Shown: positions 18,074 to 26,295 of the stretch, piece by piece
Layout of the letters: each line of letters starts with the position of its first letter
Position numbering within the stretch: the stretch's first letter is position 1
DNA from: Kumtagia sp052180275
GTDB taxonomy: Bacteria > Pseudomonadota > Alphaproteobacteria > Rhizobiales > Rhizobiaceae
Direction of reading: 5' to 3'
Length of the DNA stretch: 64,000 nt
Assembly (NCBI RefSeq): GCF_052180275.1
Contig: NZ_CP197465.1
Span: 1-64,000 of the forward strand
Notes under the pieces: generated by a model
Seen by the model: the letters and a program-made list of their open reading frames with translations, nothing else
Databases searched by the model: none
What the model was told of the DNA's origin: nothing
Position numbers and translations under genes: made by a program

Positions 18074-18331
18074 TCAAGCGTTGCGGGCGATCAGCCAGTA
18101 GGTGCCGGTGCGCGGGTCGCGGCCGAGCCGGCCGCTTTCGAACAGTTCGCGCCTGAGCAGCGCATGGTCGCCGAAGCCATGCCAGGCGCGGAGGATGGCG
18201 GTGACTTCCGTCTCCTTGTAGATGCGGGCGGGTTCGAATTTCGATGCGAGGTGGTCGAGCACGTCGCCACGCTCCCGGCTCTTGCGCGGCCAGCGGGTGA
18301 CGACGCCGTGGCGGTCGAACGAGGCGGTCAT
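18074..18331 (-). CDS. DUF2087-domain protein
   Basis: 85 aa. The order VTRWPRKSRERGDVLDHLAS, then YKETEVTAILRAWH, then LLRRELFESGRLGRD matches the small DUF2087 domain. That domain is often found alone or fused to a regulator, with a winged-helix-like look. Function is unknown. It lies between the old-yellow-enzyme gene (convergent) and the SDR gene. The ATG at 18331 is the only good start. Confidence 0.75.
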   Translation of the reverse strand: MTASFDRHGVVTRWPRKSRERGDVLDHLASKFEPARIYKETEVTAILRAWHGFGDHALLRRELFESGRLGRDPRTGTYWLIARNA

Positions 18332-18406
18332 GTCGACCGCCCTGCCTCATGGCTGGGCGCGAGCAACTTGATCGCGCCGCGGCGTTTCAACGTTCAGGCT
18401 CCTTGT

Positions 18407-19297
18407 TCACACATAGTTCCGCCAATCGTGCTCCTCCTTGAAGCCCAGCACTTCACGGATCTTGCGGTTCGACAGCGGCGCCTCGAAGCCTGGCATCGGC
18501 CGGGTGACCGGCGTGTTCGGCGCCCAGCGTTTCAGGAACTCCTCGGTCGGCTCGTTGGCGGTGATCGTGTCGTTGGTGGCGTTGAAGACCTGGAACCCGA
18601 GCCCGTCCTTCTCCAGGCACAGATGCACGATCTGGCCAAGGTCGCGCGCGTCGATGTAGCTCCAGGCGTTGCGCTTGCGCATCGGCGGGTTCTCGGCGTA
18701 GGTCTTGAACGGCCCGTATTCGTGCGGCTCGATGACGTTGCCGATGCGCAGCGCATAGATGTCGGCGCCGGTCCGGTCGGCAAAGGCGCGGGCGGTGTGC
18801 TCGTTGAGCTGCTTGGACAGGCCATAGCTGTCCATCGGGTCGATCGGATAGTCCTCCTCCAGCGGGAAGTGCTTGAAATCCTTGTCACCCTCGGCGAAGC
18901 AGACGCCGTAGGTGGTCTCGCTGGAGGCGATGATGACCTTGCGGATGCCGAGCTTCACCGCCGCCTCGATGACGTTGTAGGTGCTGATCACGTTGTCGGA
19001 GAAGGTCTTGTTGTCCGGGTTGATCAGGACGCGCGGGACCGCCGCGAAATGGACGACCGCGTCGACCTTCTTCGGCCCGCCGGGCTTCTCGTAGCCGTCG
19101 AAGCCGAAATGCATGGAGAGCGCGTTGAACACCTGGCCGCTGTCGGTCACGTCGGTGATCAGCGTGTTGACGCCGGGACAGTCGAGCGGTTTCAGGTCGA
19201 CATTGAGGATCTCGTAGTCGCCGCGCTCCTTGAGCCACGGCACGACATGTTTTCCCGCCTTGCCCGACCCGCCGGTGAACACGATACGTTTTGTCAT
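18407..19297 (-). CDS. NAD-dependent epimerase/dehydratase
   Basis: 296 aa, extended SDR. Starts with TKRIVFTGGSGKAGKHVV (TGxxGxxG motif, about 8-14). ASSETTYGVCF and MDSYGLSKQLNEH contain the catalytic Ser/Thr and Tyr-x3-Lys. The last part is a substrate-binding lobe (FNATNDTITANEPTEEF). It follows the ABC ATPase gene on the same strand after 132 bp and is likely the last gene of the sugar-uptake unit. It would then oxidise or epimerise the imported sugar or its acid. Its short length resembles uronate dehydrogenase-type SDRs, but this is not certain. Confidence 0.86.
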   Translation of the reverse strand: MTKRIVFTGGSGKAGKHVVPWLKERGDYEILNVDLKPLDCPGVNTLITDVTDSGQVFNALSMHFGFDGYEKPGGPKKVDAVVHFAAVPRVLINPDNKTFSDNVISTYNVIEAAVKLGIRKVIIASSETTYGVCFAEGDKDFKHFPLEEDYPIDPMDSYGLSKQLNEHTARAFADRTGADIYALRIGNVIEPHEYGPFKTYAENPPMRKRNAWSYIDARDLGQIVHLCLEKDGLGFQVFNATNDTITANEPTEEFLKRWAPNTPVTRPMPGFEAPLSNRKIREVLGFKEEHDWRNYV

Positions 19298-19429
19298 TTT
19301 TGCGGTTTCCCTAGACTGTCATCGATCTTCGTCGGGGATCGACTATGGCGCGGGAAGCGGGCCTCGTCCACGAGGCGGACGGCGGACGAAGCCCTATTTT
19401 CACGCGGTGCAAAGCCGCGAGCGTGTCGA

Positions 19430-20515
19430 TCAGCCGGCGTGGCGGAGGCTGACCCCGGTGCCGCGATCGAACAGTGAAACCTTTTTCGGATTCCATCCGA
19501 AGCGCACGGTCTGCTCCATGGCGAGATCGGTTCGTGCGGGGGCTGTGGCGTGGAGCATGGTGTCGCCGACGCGCAAGGTAACGATCTTCTCGACGCCGTG
19601 GTTCTCGACATCGTGGACCGTCGCCGAGACCGGGGCGCCGCTCTCGAGCACGATATCCTCGGGGCGGATTCCGAAGGTGAGGGGCCGGCCGTCGGCGCGC
19701 GCGCCGGCAGGCACGAGGCCTTCGTAAGGCAGTTCGAAGGTCTGCGGCGCCACGACGGCCCGGCCGGCGACCAGACTGCCGTCGACAAGGTTCATCGGCG
19801 GCGAGCCGACGGCACGCGCCACGAAGGTGTTGAGCGGATTGTTGTAGATCTCGCTGGGCGTGCCGACCTGGACGAGATGGCCGTGGTTGAGCACGCCGAT
19901 CTTGTCGCCCATCGACATCGCCTCGATCTGGTCGTGGGTGACGAACAGGAAGGTCGCGCCGAGGTTCATCTGCAGATTCTTCAGTTCGGTGCGCAGCGCC
20001 TCGCGCAGTTTTGCGTCGAGCGCCGACAGCGGCTCGTCCATCAGGAAGACGCGCGGCTTGCGCACGATGGCGCGCCCGATCGAGACACGCTGCATCTCGC
20101 CGCCGGACAGGCGGTCGGTCTTGCGTTCCAGCAGGTGCTCGATGCGCAGCGTCTTGGCGACCCGCGCGACCCGCTCGGCGATCTCGGCCGGCTCGAGGCG
20201 GCGGATCTTCGACTTCAGCGGGAATTCGAGATTCTCCCGCACCGTATAGCGCGGGTAGAGCGAATATTGCTGCAGCACCAGCGCGACGTCGCGCTCAGCC
20301 GCGCCCCAGTCGCCGACATCGGCGCCGTCGATAAAGATCTTTCCCTCGGTCGGCTTTTCAAGGCCGGCGATGAGCCGCAGCGTCGTGGTCTTTCCCGCCC
20401 CGGTCTCGCCGAGCAGGACGAAGAACTCGCCATCCCCGATCTCCAGGTCGAGACCGCTGAGCGCGGTGTGCGCGCCGAATTTTTTCGAAATGTTCTTGAG
20501 CTGGATATGGGCCAT
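19430..20515 (-). CDS. Sugar ABC transporter ATP-binding protein (second copy)
   Basis: 361 aa from the ATG at 20515. MalK/UgpC-type CUT1 ATPase: Walker A GETGAGKTTT near 36-45, Q-loop VLQQYSLYPRYTV, signature LSGGEMQRVSIGRAI, Walker B VFLMDEPLSALDAKLR and switch FVTHDQIEAMS. A C-terminal TOBE-type regulatory domain (PLTFGIRPEDI) follows. Together with the ATPase at 20697 it probably forms a heterodimer. The pair is separated by an inverted repeat, so expression of this copy may be lower. Confidence 0.93.
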   Translation of the reverse strand: MAHIQLKNISKKFGAHTALSGLDLEIGDGEFFVLLGETGAGKTTTLRLIAGLEKPTEGKIFIDGADVGDWGAAERDVALVLQQYSLYPRYTVRENLEFPLKSKIRRLEPAEIAERVARVAKTLRIEHLLERKTDRLSGGEMQRVSIGRAIVRKPRVFLMDEPLSALDAKLREALRTELKNLQMNLGATFLFVTHDQIEAMSMGDKIGVLNHGHLVQVGTPSEIYNNPLNTFVARAVGSPPMNLVDGSLVAGRAVVAPQTFELPYEGLVPAGARADGRPLTFGIRPEDIVLESGAPVSATVHDVENHGVEKIVTLRVGDTMLHATAPARTDLAMEQTVRFGWNPKKVSLFDRGTGVSLRHAG

Positions 20516-20529
20516 TGGAGCGCTCCTTA

Positions 20530-20688
20530 CCCTCCCCCTTGTGGGGAGGGTCGGCGAGATTGTTGAGCACGGCGAAACAATCGAGACGGGGTGGGGGTAT
20601 AGACGGGCTCTAGAAGAGAGGGCCCGAGACCCCCACCCCGATCCGCTGCGCGGATCGACCCTCCCCACGAGGGGGAGGGTGAGGCGCT
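20530..20688. repeat. Paired inverted palindromic repeat between two ATPase genes
   Basis: 20530-20598 and 20630-20688 face each other. Each has a CCCTCCCC/GGGGAGGG-type hairpin next to a GGGGTGGGGG/CCCCCACCCC end. It is the same class as the element at 10984-11158 and interrupts an otherwise tight operon. Confidence 0.75.
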
Positions 20689-20696
20689 ACGAGCCA

Positions 20697-21797
20697 TCAC
20701 AACCGCACCCCCAGAGACTGTCCGCCCGCGTCGAAGAAATGCGCCTGCGACGGGTCGATGCGGGCAAAGACCTGGTCGCCGGGTCTGGAAACATAGCCGG
20801 CGCGGGTGCGGGCGCGCAGCATCTGGTCGCCGACCTTCAGGTCGACGATGTCGTAGGAGCCGAGCGGCTCGATGATGCTGGCCTCGACGGGCAGATAACC
20901 GTCGGCCGCGTCGTGGCTGACCAGCACGCCTTCCGGGCGGATGCCGAGCGAGACGCCCGACGCTGCCTTGCCGTTGAGCTTCGACAGAAGTTCGCGCGGA
21001 AAGGCAAAACCCTGCGGCGCGCCGTTTACGGTGACCGATGCCGCGCCCTTGTCCTCGGAGACCGCCGCGCCGGCGACATTCATCACCGGGCTCCCGACAA
21101 ACTGCGCGACGAACAGATTGGAAGGGTATTTATAGACCTCTTCCGGGCTTCCGACCTGCTGCAGCACGCCTTCATGCATGATGACGATGCGGTCGGCGAG
21201 GCTCATCGCCTCGATCTGGTCGTGGGTGACGTAGATGGTGGTCGAGCCCTGCTTGATGTGCAGGCGCTTGATCTCAGCGCGCATCTCCTCGCGCAGCTTT
21301 GCATCGAGCGCGCCGATCGGCTCATCCATCAGCATCGCCTTCGGCCGCCGGACCAGGGCGCGACCGATGGCGACGCGCTGCATGTCGCCGCCCGACAGCG
21401 CAGACGGTTTCCTGTCGAGCAGGTCGGTGATCCTCAGCACCCGGGCGATCTCGCGGACAGCCTTGTCGACCTCGACCTTGCTCATGCGCGTGGCACGCAG
21501 AGGGAAGGCGATGTTCTCGTAGACCGACATATGCGGGTAGAGCGAGAAGGACTGGAACACCATGGCGATGTCGCGGTCCGAGGCCTTCAAATGCTGGACG
21601 GGCTGGCCGTCGATGAGGATGTCGCCCTCGTCGACGGTTTCCAGGCCGGCGACGGCGCGCAGCGTCGTGGTCTTGCCGCAGCCCGACTGCCCGAGCAGCA
21701 CGATGAACTCGTTGTCCTCGATCTTCAGGTTGAGGTCCTTGATGACCTGCACCGTGCCGAAGAATTTTTGCAGTCCGCGAAGCTCGATCTGGGTCAT
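20697..21797 (-). CDS. Sugar ABC transporter ATP-binding protein (first copy)
   Basis: 366 aa. CUT1-family ATPase with Walker A GQSGCGKTTTLR, Q-loop VFQSFSLYPHMSV, signature LSGGDMQRVAIGRAL, Walker B AMLMDEPIGALDAKLR and switch YVTHDQIEAMS, and a C-terminal TOBE-like domain (LGIRPEGVLV). Its ATG overlaps the stop of the upstream 68-aa membrane protein (ATGA type), so it is translated with the permeases. It energises uptake with the two permeases at 22000-23866. Confidence 0.95.
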   Translation of the reverse strand: MTQIELRGLQKFFGTVQVIKDLNLKIEDNEFIVLLGQSGCGKTTTLRAVAGLETVDEGDILIDGQPVQHLKASDRDIAMVFQSFSLYPHMSVYENIAFPLRATRMSKVEVDKAVREIARVLRITDLLDRKPSALSGGDMQRVAIGRALVRRPKAMLMDEPIGALDAKLREEMRAEIKRLHIKQGSTTIYVTHDQIEAMSLADRIVIMHEGVLQQVGSPEEVYKYPSNLFVAQFVGSPVMNVAGAAVSEDKGAASVTVNGAPQGFAFPRELLSKLNGKAASGVSLGIRPEGVLVSHDAADGYLPVEASIIEPLGSYDIVDLKVGDQMLRARTRAGYVSRPGDQVFARIDPSQAHFFDAGGQSLGVRL

Positions 21798-22003
21798 CAG
21801 TGACCTTCCTTGCCGGGCTGCGCGGGCGGTGCTGCATCGCCCTTCGGGCCGAACCAGCCGGTCAGCATGAACGTGATAAGGCCGACGAGCACGATGGTCA
21901 GCCCGTAACGGTGCAGGAACAGGTTCCAGGGCTGGCAGAGCGCGATGATGCCGAAGATCATCACCACTTCGGCCGTACGCTGAAGGGTCGCGTGCCGGAT
22001 CAT
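21797..22003 (-). CDS. Small two-helix membrane protein in sugar ABC operon
   Basis: 68 aa with two hydrophobic segments (about 13-29 and 33-50) separated by an RYG turn, and a hydrophilic Pro/Ala tail. It overlaps both neighbours by about 4 bp (permease stop/ATG upstream, stop/ATG downstream), so it is clearly a translated member of the transporter operon. Similar small membrane proteins occur in rhizobial operons with two ATPases, such as glycerol-uptake GlpSTPQV systems. A role as accessory subunit is suggested. No function is known to me for this sequence. Confidence 0.75.
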   Translation of the reverse strand: MIRHATLQRTAEVVMIFGIIALCQPWNLFLHRYGLTIVLVGLITFMLTGWFGPKGDAAPPAQPGKEGH

Positions 22004-22959
22004 TTACGGATCGCTCCGAAGGACATGCCGCGCAGCAGATGGTTGCGGAGCAGGAAGGTGAAGATGGCGACCGGCAGCAGGAACAGGAACGTGCCCGCGG
22101 CGATCACCGTCCAATCGGGCAAGCCGGAGCCGACCTGGCTGGGGATGAAAGGCGGCGCGGTCTGGGCGCGGCGGTTGGTCATGATCAGCGCGAAAGCGTA
22201 TTCGTTCCATGCGGTGATGAAGCAGAACACGGCGGTCGCCGCGATGCCGGTAGCCGCCTCGGGCAGCACGACCTTGAAGAAGGCCTGCATGCGCGTGTAG
22301 CCGTCGACGAGGGCCGCCTCCTCGTATTCCTTCGGGATCTCGTCGATGAAACCCTTCATCAGCCAGACGGAGAAGGACAGGTTGAAGGCGGTGTAGAGGA
22401 TGATCAGCCCCCAATGGGTGTCGTTGAGGCCGACGACACGGTACATCAGGAACATCGGGATCGCCACGACCACGGGCGGCAGCATACGGGTCGACAGGAT
22501 GAAGAAGAGAAGGTCCTGCTCGCCTTTCACCTTGAAGCGGGAGAACCCGTACGCCGTGAAGGTTCCCATGCCGACGGCAAGCACGGTCGACGTGATCGCC
22601 ACTATCAGCGAGTTCATGAAGCGGTTGGGATAGGCCGACCACTGTACGTTGCCCTTGCCGTCGCGCACGACCTTCTCGCCGCCGTCGAACACCATGCGCT
22701 CCCACCACGGGGCGGCGGCATATTCCTCCGGCGTCGGCGGCGCGCGCAATTGCGAGCGCTTGGTGAAGAGTTTTACGAAGGGCGAGATCTCCGGTTCGAA
22801 CAGCACGGTCGGCGGCACAGTCGTCGACAGGTTGCGCGGCTTGAACGAAGTCGAGACGATCCAGTAAATCGGTGCCAGGAAGATCAGCGTGATCAGCAGC
22901 ACCGTCACAATGGCGACGCGGTTGAGCGCGACTTCGGTGGATGTGCGTACGGCCGCCAT
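22000..22959 (-). CDS. Carbohydrate ABC transporter permease (MalG-like)
   Basis: 319 aa. Six hydrophobic segments; the CUT1 EAA loop is EYEEAALVDGYTRMQAFFKV, about 200-219, which contacts the ATPase. An extended periplasmic region with STSFKPRNLST follows the first helix, longer than in E. coli MalG. Its ATG lies just after the stop of the other permease gene (1-bp gap), and its 3' end overlaps the 68-aa gene. It forms a heterodimeric channel with the product of 22961-23866. Confidence 0.94.
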   Translation of the reverse strand: MAAVRTSTEVALNRVAIVTVLLITLIFLAPIYWIVSTSFKPRNLSTTVPPTVLFEPEISPFVKLFTKRSQLRAPPTPEEYAAAPWWERMVFDGGEKVVRDGKGNVQWSAYPNRFMNSLIVAITSTVLAVGMGTFTAYGFSRFKVKGEQDLLFFILSTRMLPPVVVAIPMFLMYRVVGLNDTHWGLIILYTAFNLSFSVWLMKGFIDEIPKEYEEAALVDGYTRMQAFFKVVLPEAATGIAATAVFCFITAWNEYAFALIMTNRRAQTAPPFIPSQVGSGLPDWTVIAAGTFLFLLPVAIFTFLLRNHLLRGMSFGAIRK

Positions 22960-22960
22960 C

Positions 22961-23866
22961 TCAGCGCTCCTTCACCTTGTTCAGATATTTCACGTAGATG
23001 TTGGTGATGGCGAGCACCATGATCAGCACAATGTAGGCGAGCGCGCAGGAGCGGCCGGTCTGCCATTCCTGGAACGCCATCTTATAGAGCCGGATCGAGA
23101 TGACCTCGGTTGTGGGCTGGCTGCTCAGGATGTATGCGAGGTCGAAGGTCTTGAAGGCCTCCATGGTGCGGAAGATGATGGCGATCATCAGGATCGGCGC
23201 GACCAGCGGCAAGGTGATGCGGAAGAAGGTGTAGAGCGGGCCGGCGCGGTCGATCGCGGCGGCCTCGTAGAGATGCTTCGGCACGGCCGACAGGCCCGCC
23301 AGCGACAAGAGCATGACGAAGGGCGACCACATCCAGATGTCGGTCAGCGCCACGGCGTAGAGCGCCATGTCCGGATTGGACAGCCATTCGAAAGTGCCCA
23401 GCCCGAGCGCGTAGTTGATGATGCCGAAGGACGGATCGTAGAGCAGCTTCCAGAACAAGCCGACGACGGCCATGGACAGCATCATCGGCAGCAGCAGCAG
23501 CGTCGTCAGCAAGCCCTTCAGCGGAATGTCGCGGTTGAGCAGCAGCGCCGTGCCGAAGCCGACGATCACCTGGCCGGTCACCGAGACGAGCACGTACTTG
23601 GCCGTGACGATGAAGTTGTTCCAGATGTAGGGGTCGTTCAGCAGGTCGCGGTAATTCTGCAGCCCGACGAAGTTCGCCGGCGCACTGGTCGAGGCGCGGA
23701 AATCGGTGAAGGAATAGCCGAGCGAATAGATCAGCGGGAAGATGTTGAAGATGATCAGGAAGAGGATTGTCGGGATGATGAAGAGATTGCGGATCGCGAT
23801 ATCGCTCATGCCGCGGGAGGCGGCGCGCGACTTCGGATCCAGCGTGGTCATGACGGCTGTTGCCAA
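22961..23866 (-). CDS. Carbohydrate ABC transporter permease (MalF-like)
   Basis: 301 aa, six membrane segments, with the EAA-type loop HLYEAAAIDRAGPLYTFF near 210-227. First permease of the operon. A stem-loop lies between it and the upstream binding-protein gene, as expected where binding protein must be made in excess. Substrate follows from the binding protein and is not known. Confidence 0.94.
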   Translation of the reverse strand: MATAVMTTLDPKSRAASRGMSDIAIRNLFIIPTILFLIIFNIFPLIYSLGYSFTDFRASTSAPANFVGLQNYRDLLNDPYIWNNFIVTAKYVLVSVTGQVIVGFGTALLLNRDIPLKGLLTTLLLLPMMLSMAVVGLFWKLLYDPSFGIINYALGLGTFEWLSNPDMALYAVALTDIWMWSPFVMLLSLAGLSAVPKHLYEAAAIDRAGPLYTFFRITLPLVAPILMIAIIFRTMEAFKTFDLAYILSSQPTTEVISIRLYKMAFQEWQTGRSCALAYIVLIMVLAITNIYVKYLNKVKER

Positions 23867-23898
23867 AACTCTCCTCCTGCGGGGAGTCCAATGAAAAA

Positions 23899-23923
23899 GG
23901 AGAGGGCGGGCTACGCCCTCTCC
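23899..23923 (-). terminator. Stem-loop with T run between SBP and permease genes
   Basis: GGAGAGGGCG pairs with CGCCCTCTCC across a 5-nt loop. Read on the minus strand it is followed by TTTTT, and it stands 19 nt downstream of the binding-protein stop. It has the form of a partial intrinsic terminator that would favour binding-protein mRNA. Confidence 0.75.
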
Positions 23924-23941
23924 AGCTTTTTGTAGGCCGGA

Positions 23942-25252
23942 TTACTTGATCCGGTTGTATTTCTTGAAGGTCGCGTTCCAATCGCCGGCAAGGCCGTCGA
24001 GCACTTCCTTGGCCGTACCCTGATCGCCGGTGATGTAGGGATAGACGCGCTGGTTCATCTGGATCAGCAGTTCGGCGTATTCCGGCGTCGCCCAGAAGTC
24101 CTTCACCTTGAACATGGTGTCGTAGAACGCCTTGTTGTAAGGCGTAGCGTTCTGGAACTCAGGCGATTCAAGCACCGCCTTGTTGCAGGTGTAGCCGCCA
24201 AGCGCCGCCCACTTCTTCTGGGTCTCGTCCTTGACGAACCATTCGAGGAACTTGAAGGCCTCTTCCTTGTTCTCGGAATAATTGACGATCGAGATGCCCT
24301 GGCCGCCGAGCGCGGCGAACTGTTCGCCAGTCGGACCAGCCGGGTTGGCGAAGAAGCCGGTGTTCTTGGCGTTGGGGTTGGACGATTCGTTGACCAGCGC
24401 AGGGAAGAAGGCGAAGTAGTTCATGCTCATCGCCGCCAGGTTCTCGGTGATGGCCTGGTTGTCCTCGATGAAGAAAGACTTGGCCCAGCCCGGAGGCGTG
24501 AACTTGTAGAGCTCCCTGTAGGCCTCCAGCGCGGCTACGTTCTTGTCCGAGTTGATGATGCCGTCGACCTTATAGGTGGCGTAGTCGCCGAGCTCTCCGC
24601 CCCATGAGAAGATGGCGTTCTCGACGCCCATCACAAGCGCATCGTAGGAGTTGTCGGTGTAGATGGCGACGCCGTAGCGCTTCTCGTCGGGACGGTGGAA
24701 GAACTCCGCGATATCGCGCAGCGCCTTCCAGTCCTTCGGCACGTCAAGATCGTAGCCGTACTTCGCCTTGAAGGCTTCCTTCTCCTTCGGATCCTCGAAC
24801 CAGTCCTTGCGGTACGACCAGCCGACGGCGTCACCCTCCGCCGGGATCGACCAGTATTTGCCGGAAGCCGCGGGATATTCCGAATAATATTTGACCGTGG
24901 CGGGCGCCATTGTCTCGGCAAGCTTGTGCTTGGCGAAGAACTCGGTCAGGTCGACATAGTGCCCGGCCTCCGAAGCAGCCCCGATCCACTGCGAGTCGCC
25001 GACGACCATGTCGTAGGCGCTGCCCTTGGCGTTGAATTCGGTGAAGGTCTTGGTCTGGAAGTCCGACCACGGCGTGGTCTCGACAGTGACCTTGACGCCG
25101 GTCTCCTTCTCATACTCGTTGACGAGTTCCTGCAGGTAGTTCGCAGGGTCCCATTCCGCCCAGAAGATGGTCAGTTCCTGCGCGAACGCCGACGTTCCGC
25201 AGGCAAGCGAGAATCCGATACCGGCAAGAATGCCGGTCATTGTCTTTCGCAT
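23942..25252 (-). CDS. Extracellular sugar-binding protein of ABC importer
   Basis: 436 aa from the ATG at 25252, preceded by AAGGGAGGAACTTGTA, a strong ribosome-binding site. Residues 1 to about 24 form a signal peptide ending AFA. The mature protein is a family 1 solute-binding protein (MalE-like): ELTIFWAEWDPANYLQEL, an ITENLAAMSMN segment and a C-terminal helix region FKFLEWFVKDETQKKWA. It binds sugar in the periplasm for the permeases downstream. Two TGGT-N3-ACCA operator candidates lie 150-340 bp upstream and tie it to the GntR gene at 14736. Confidence 0.93.
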   Translation of the reverse strand: MRKTMTGILAGIGFSLACGTSAFAQELTIFWAEWDPANYLQELVNEYEKETGVKVTVETTPWSDFQTKTFTEFNAKGSAYDMVVGDSQWIGAASEAGHYVDLTEFFAKHKLAETMAPATVKYYSEYPAASGKYWSIPAEGDAVGWSYRKDWFEDPKEKEAFKAKYGYDLDVPKDWKALRDIAEFFHRPDEKRYGVAIYTDNSYDALVMGVENAIFSWGGELGDYATYKVDGIINSDKNVAALEAYRELYKFTPPGWAKSFFIEDNQAITENLAAMSMNYFAFFPALVNESSNPNAKNTGFFANPAGPTGEQFAALGGQGISIVNYSENKEEAFKFLEWFVKDETQKKWAALGGYTCNKAVLESPEFQNATPYNKAFYDTMFKVKDFWATPEYAELLIQMNQRVYPYITGDQGTAKEVLDGLAGDWNATFKKYNRIK

Positions 25253-25404
25253 TACAAGTTCCTCCCTTGTGCATATACGTTCGCGGACCTTCGGACGATC
25301 CTCCGGTCCGTTTGCCTTTTCGCCGCCGCGTCGCGGTGCCGACCCTCCCCGGCCGGTTTTCGAACCGCATGGCCTGCCGGCCGATGCCGTTCCTCTTCGC
25401 AATC

Positions 25405-25415
25405 TGGTAGTACCA
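25405..25415. promoter_or_regulatory. Candidate GntR operator, site 3 (TGGTAGTACCA)
   Basis: TGGTAGTACCA has perfect 5-bp arms (TGGTA/TACCA) and lies about 155 bp upstream of the binding-protein start. Confidence 0.6.
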
Positions 25416-25576
25416 ACAAGAGTTGGTCGTCAAGGGCTTTCTTAGCGATCTAAAACCATTGAAGGTATCCCACCTGTGCGAAAATTCTTCATTCTCCTTC
25501 GTTTTTGTTCATGTTCGGCCGGTTTTGCGATTTATCCGCAAAGAAAAGCAAAATCGTCTCCTCACGCGGCTTCCCC

Positions 25577-25593
25577 ATCTGGTAGAACCAGAT
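25577..25593. promoter_or_regulatory. Candidate GntR operator, site 4 (perfect palindrome)
   Basis: ATCTGGT-AGA-ACCAGAT has perfect 7-bp arms and the same AGA spacer as site 2. It lies in the promoter region of the leftward ABC operon, just past the 3' end of the tetR gene. Confidence 0.7.
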
Positions 25594-25616
25594 TGGCGCG
25601 AAGGAGCTTCCGCGCT

Positions 25617-26243
25617 TCACAATTCCGCGGCCGACGCCGCCTTCACCAAAGCTGCCGCGGCCCAGCGGGCGACAGACTGCGTTTCCTCCCCATCCAGCCC
25701 CCATATGTCCTTGAGCACGATCAGGACCTCCACACCGAACACCAGAGACAGCGCCTGCGCAAGCCGTTCGAACTGTGCCGCCGGAAGCTTGCCGCGCAGC
25801 GGCGCAATGGCGTCCTCGAGCAGGTCGACGCGATGGCCGCGGGTGAAGCGCGGCTCGTCGCCCAGCGTGCCCGCCTGCCGTCGCGCCCACTGGTCGAGCG
25901 AGAGTTTCAGCGCCGCCTTGAAGGTCGCCTCATAGGCCTCGATGCGCGGCAGCGATATGCCGATGAGATCGTCGACGCGGGTCTCGGCGTCCTTTGCGTC
26001 CGACTTCCAGGTGAGGATCGGGCCGAGCCCCTCGTCGACCACGGCCTGCACGAGCGCTGCCTGGCTTGGGAAATAACGATAGGCCGTGGCGCGCGACACG
26101 CCCGCCGCCTCCGCCGCCTCGGTCACCGAAGGCGTCACGCCCGACTGCATCAGCCGGCTCGCCGTCTCCAGCATCAGCCGGCGCGTGCGGGCGCGGGGGC
26201 CACGCTCGATCTCGTCTGGGCTCGATTGACGCGAGATATCCAT
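25617..26243 (-). CDS. TetR-family transcriptional regulator
   Basis: 208 aa from the ATG at 26243. A longer frame to 26435 overlaps the divergent gene and is rejected. The N-terminal helix-turn-helix is SVTEAAEAAGVSRATAYRYFPSQAALV (about 37-63), a standard TetR DNA-binding domain. The C-terminal helical ligand domain is not assignable. It is divergent from the PEP-hydrolase-like gene with 52 bp between starts, and a TATCA-ATA-TGATA palindrome overlaps its own start, so autoregulation and control of the divergent pair are likely. Confidence 0.9.
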   Translation of the reverse strand: MDISRQSSPDEIERGPRARTRRLMLETASRLMQSGVTPSVTEAAEAAGVSRATAYRYFPSQAALVQAVVDEGLGPILTWKSDAKDAETRVDDLIGISLPRIEAYEATFKAALKLSLDQWARRQAGTLGDEPRFTRGHRVDLLEDAIAPLRGKLPAAQFERLAQALSLVFGVEVLIVLKDIWGLDGEETQSVARWAAAALVKAASAAEL

Positions 26244-26255
26244 ATCAATATGATA
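26243..26255. promoter_or_regulatory. Candidate TetR operator
   Basis: TATCA-ATA-TGATA, a perfect inverted repeat, overlaps the tetR start codon and lies 40 bp before the divergent gene start. Confidence 0.5.
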
Positions 26256-26295
26256 CGCTCGTCTCAAAAAATTACAACAGCCGCATGAGGGGGAA

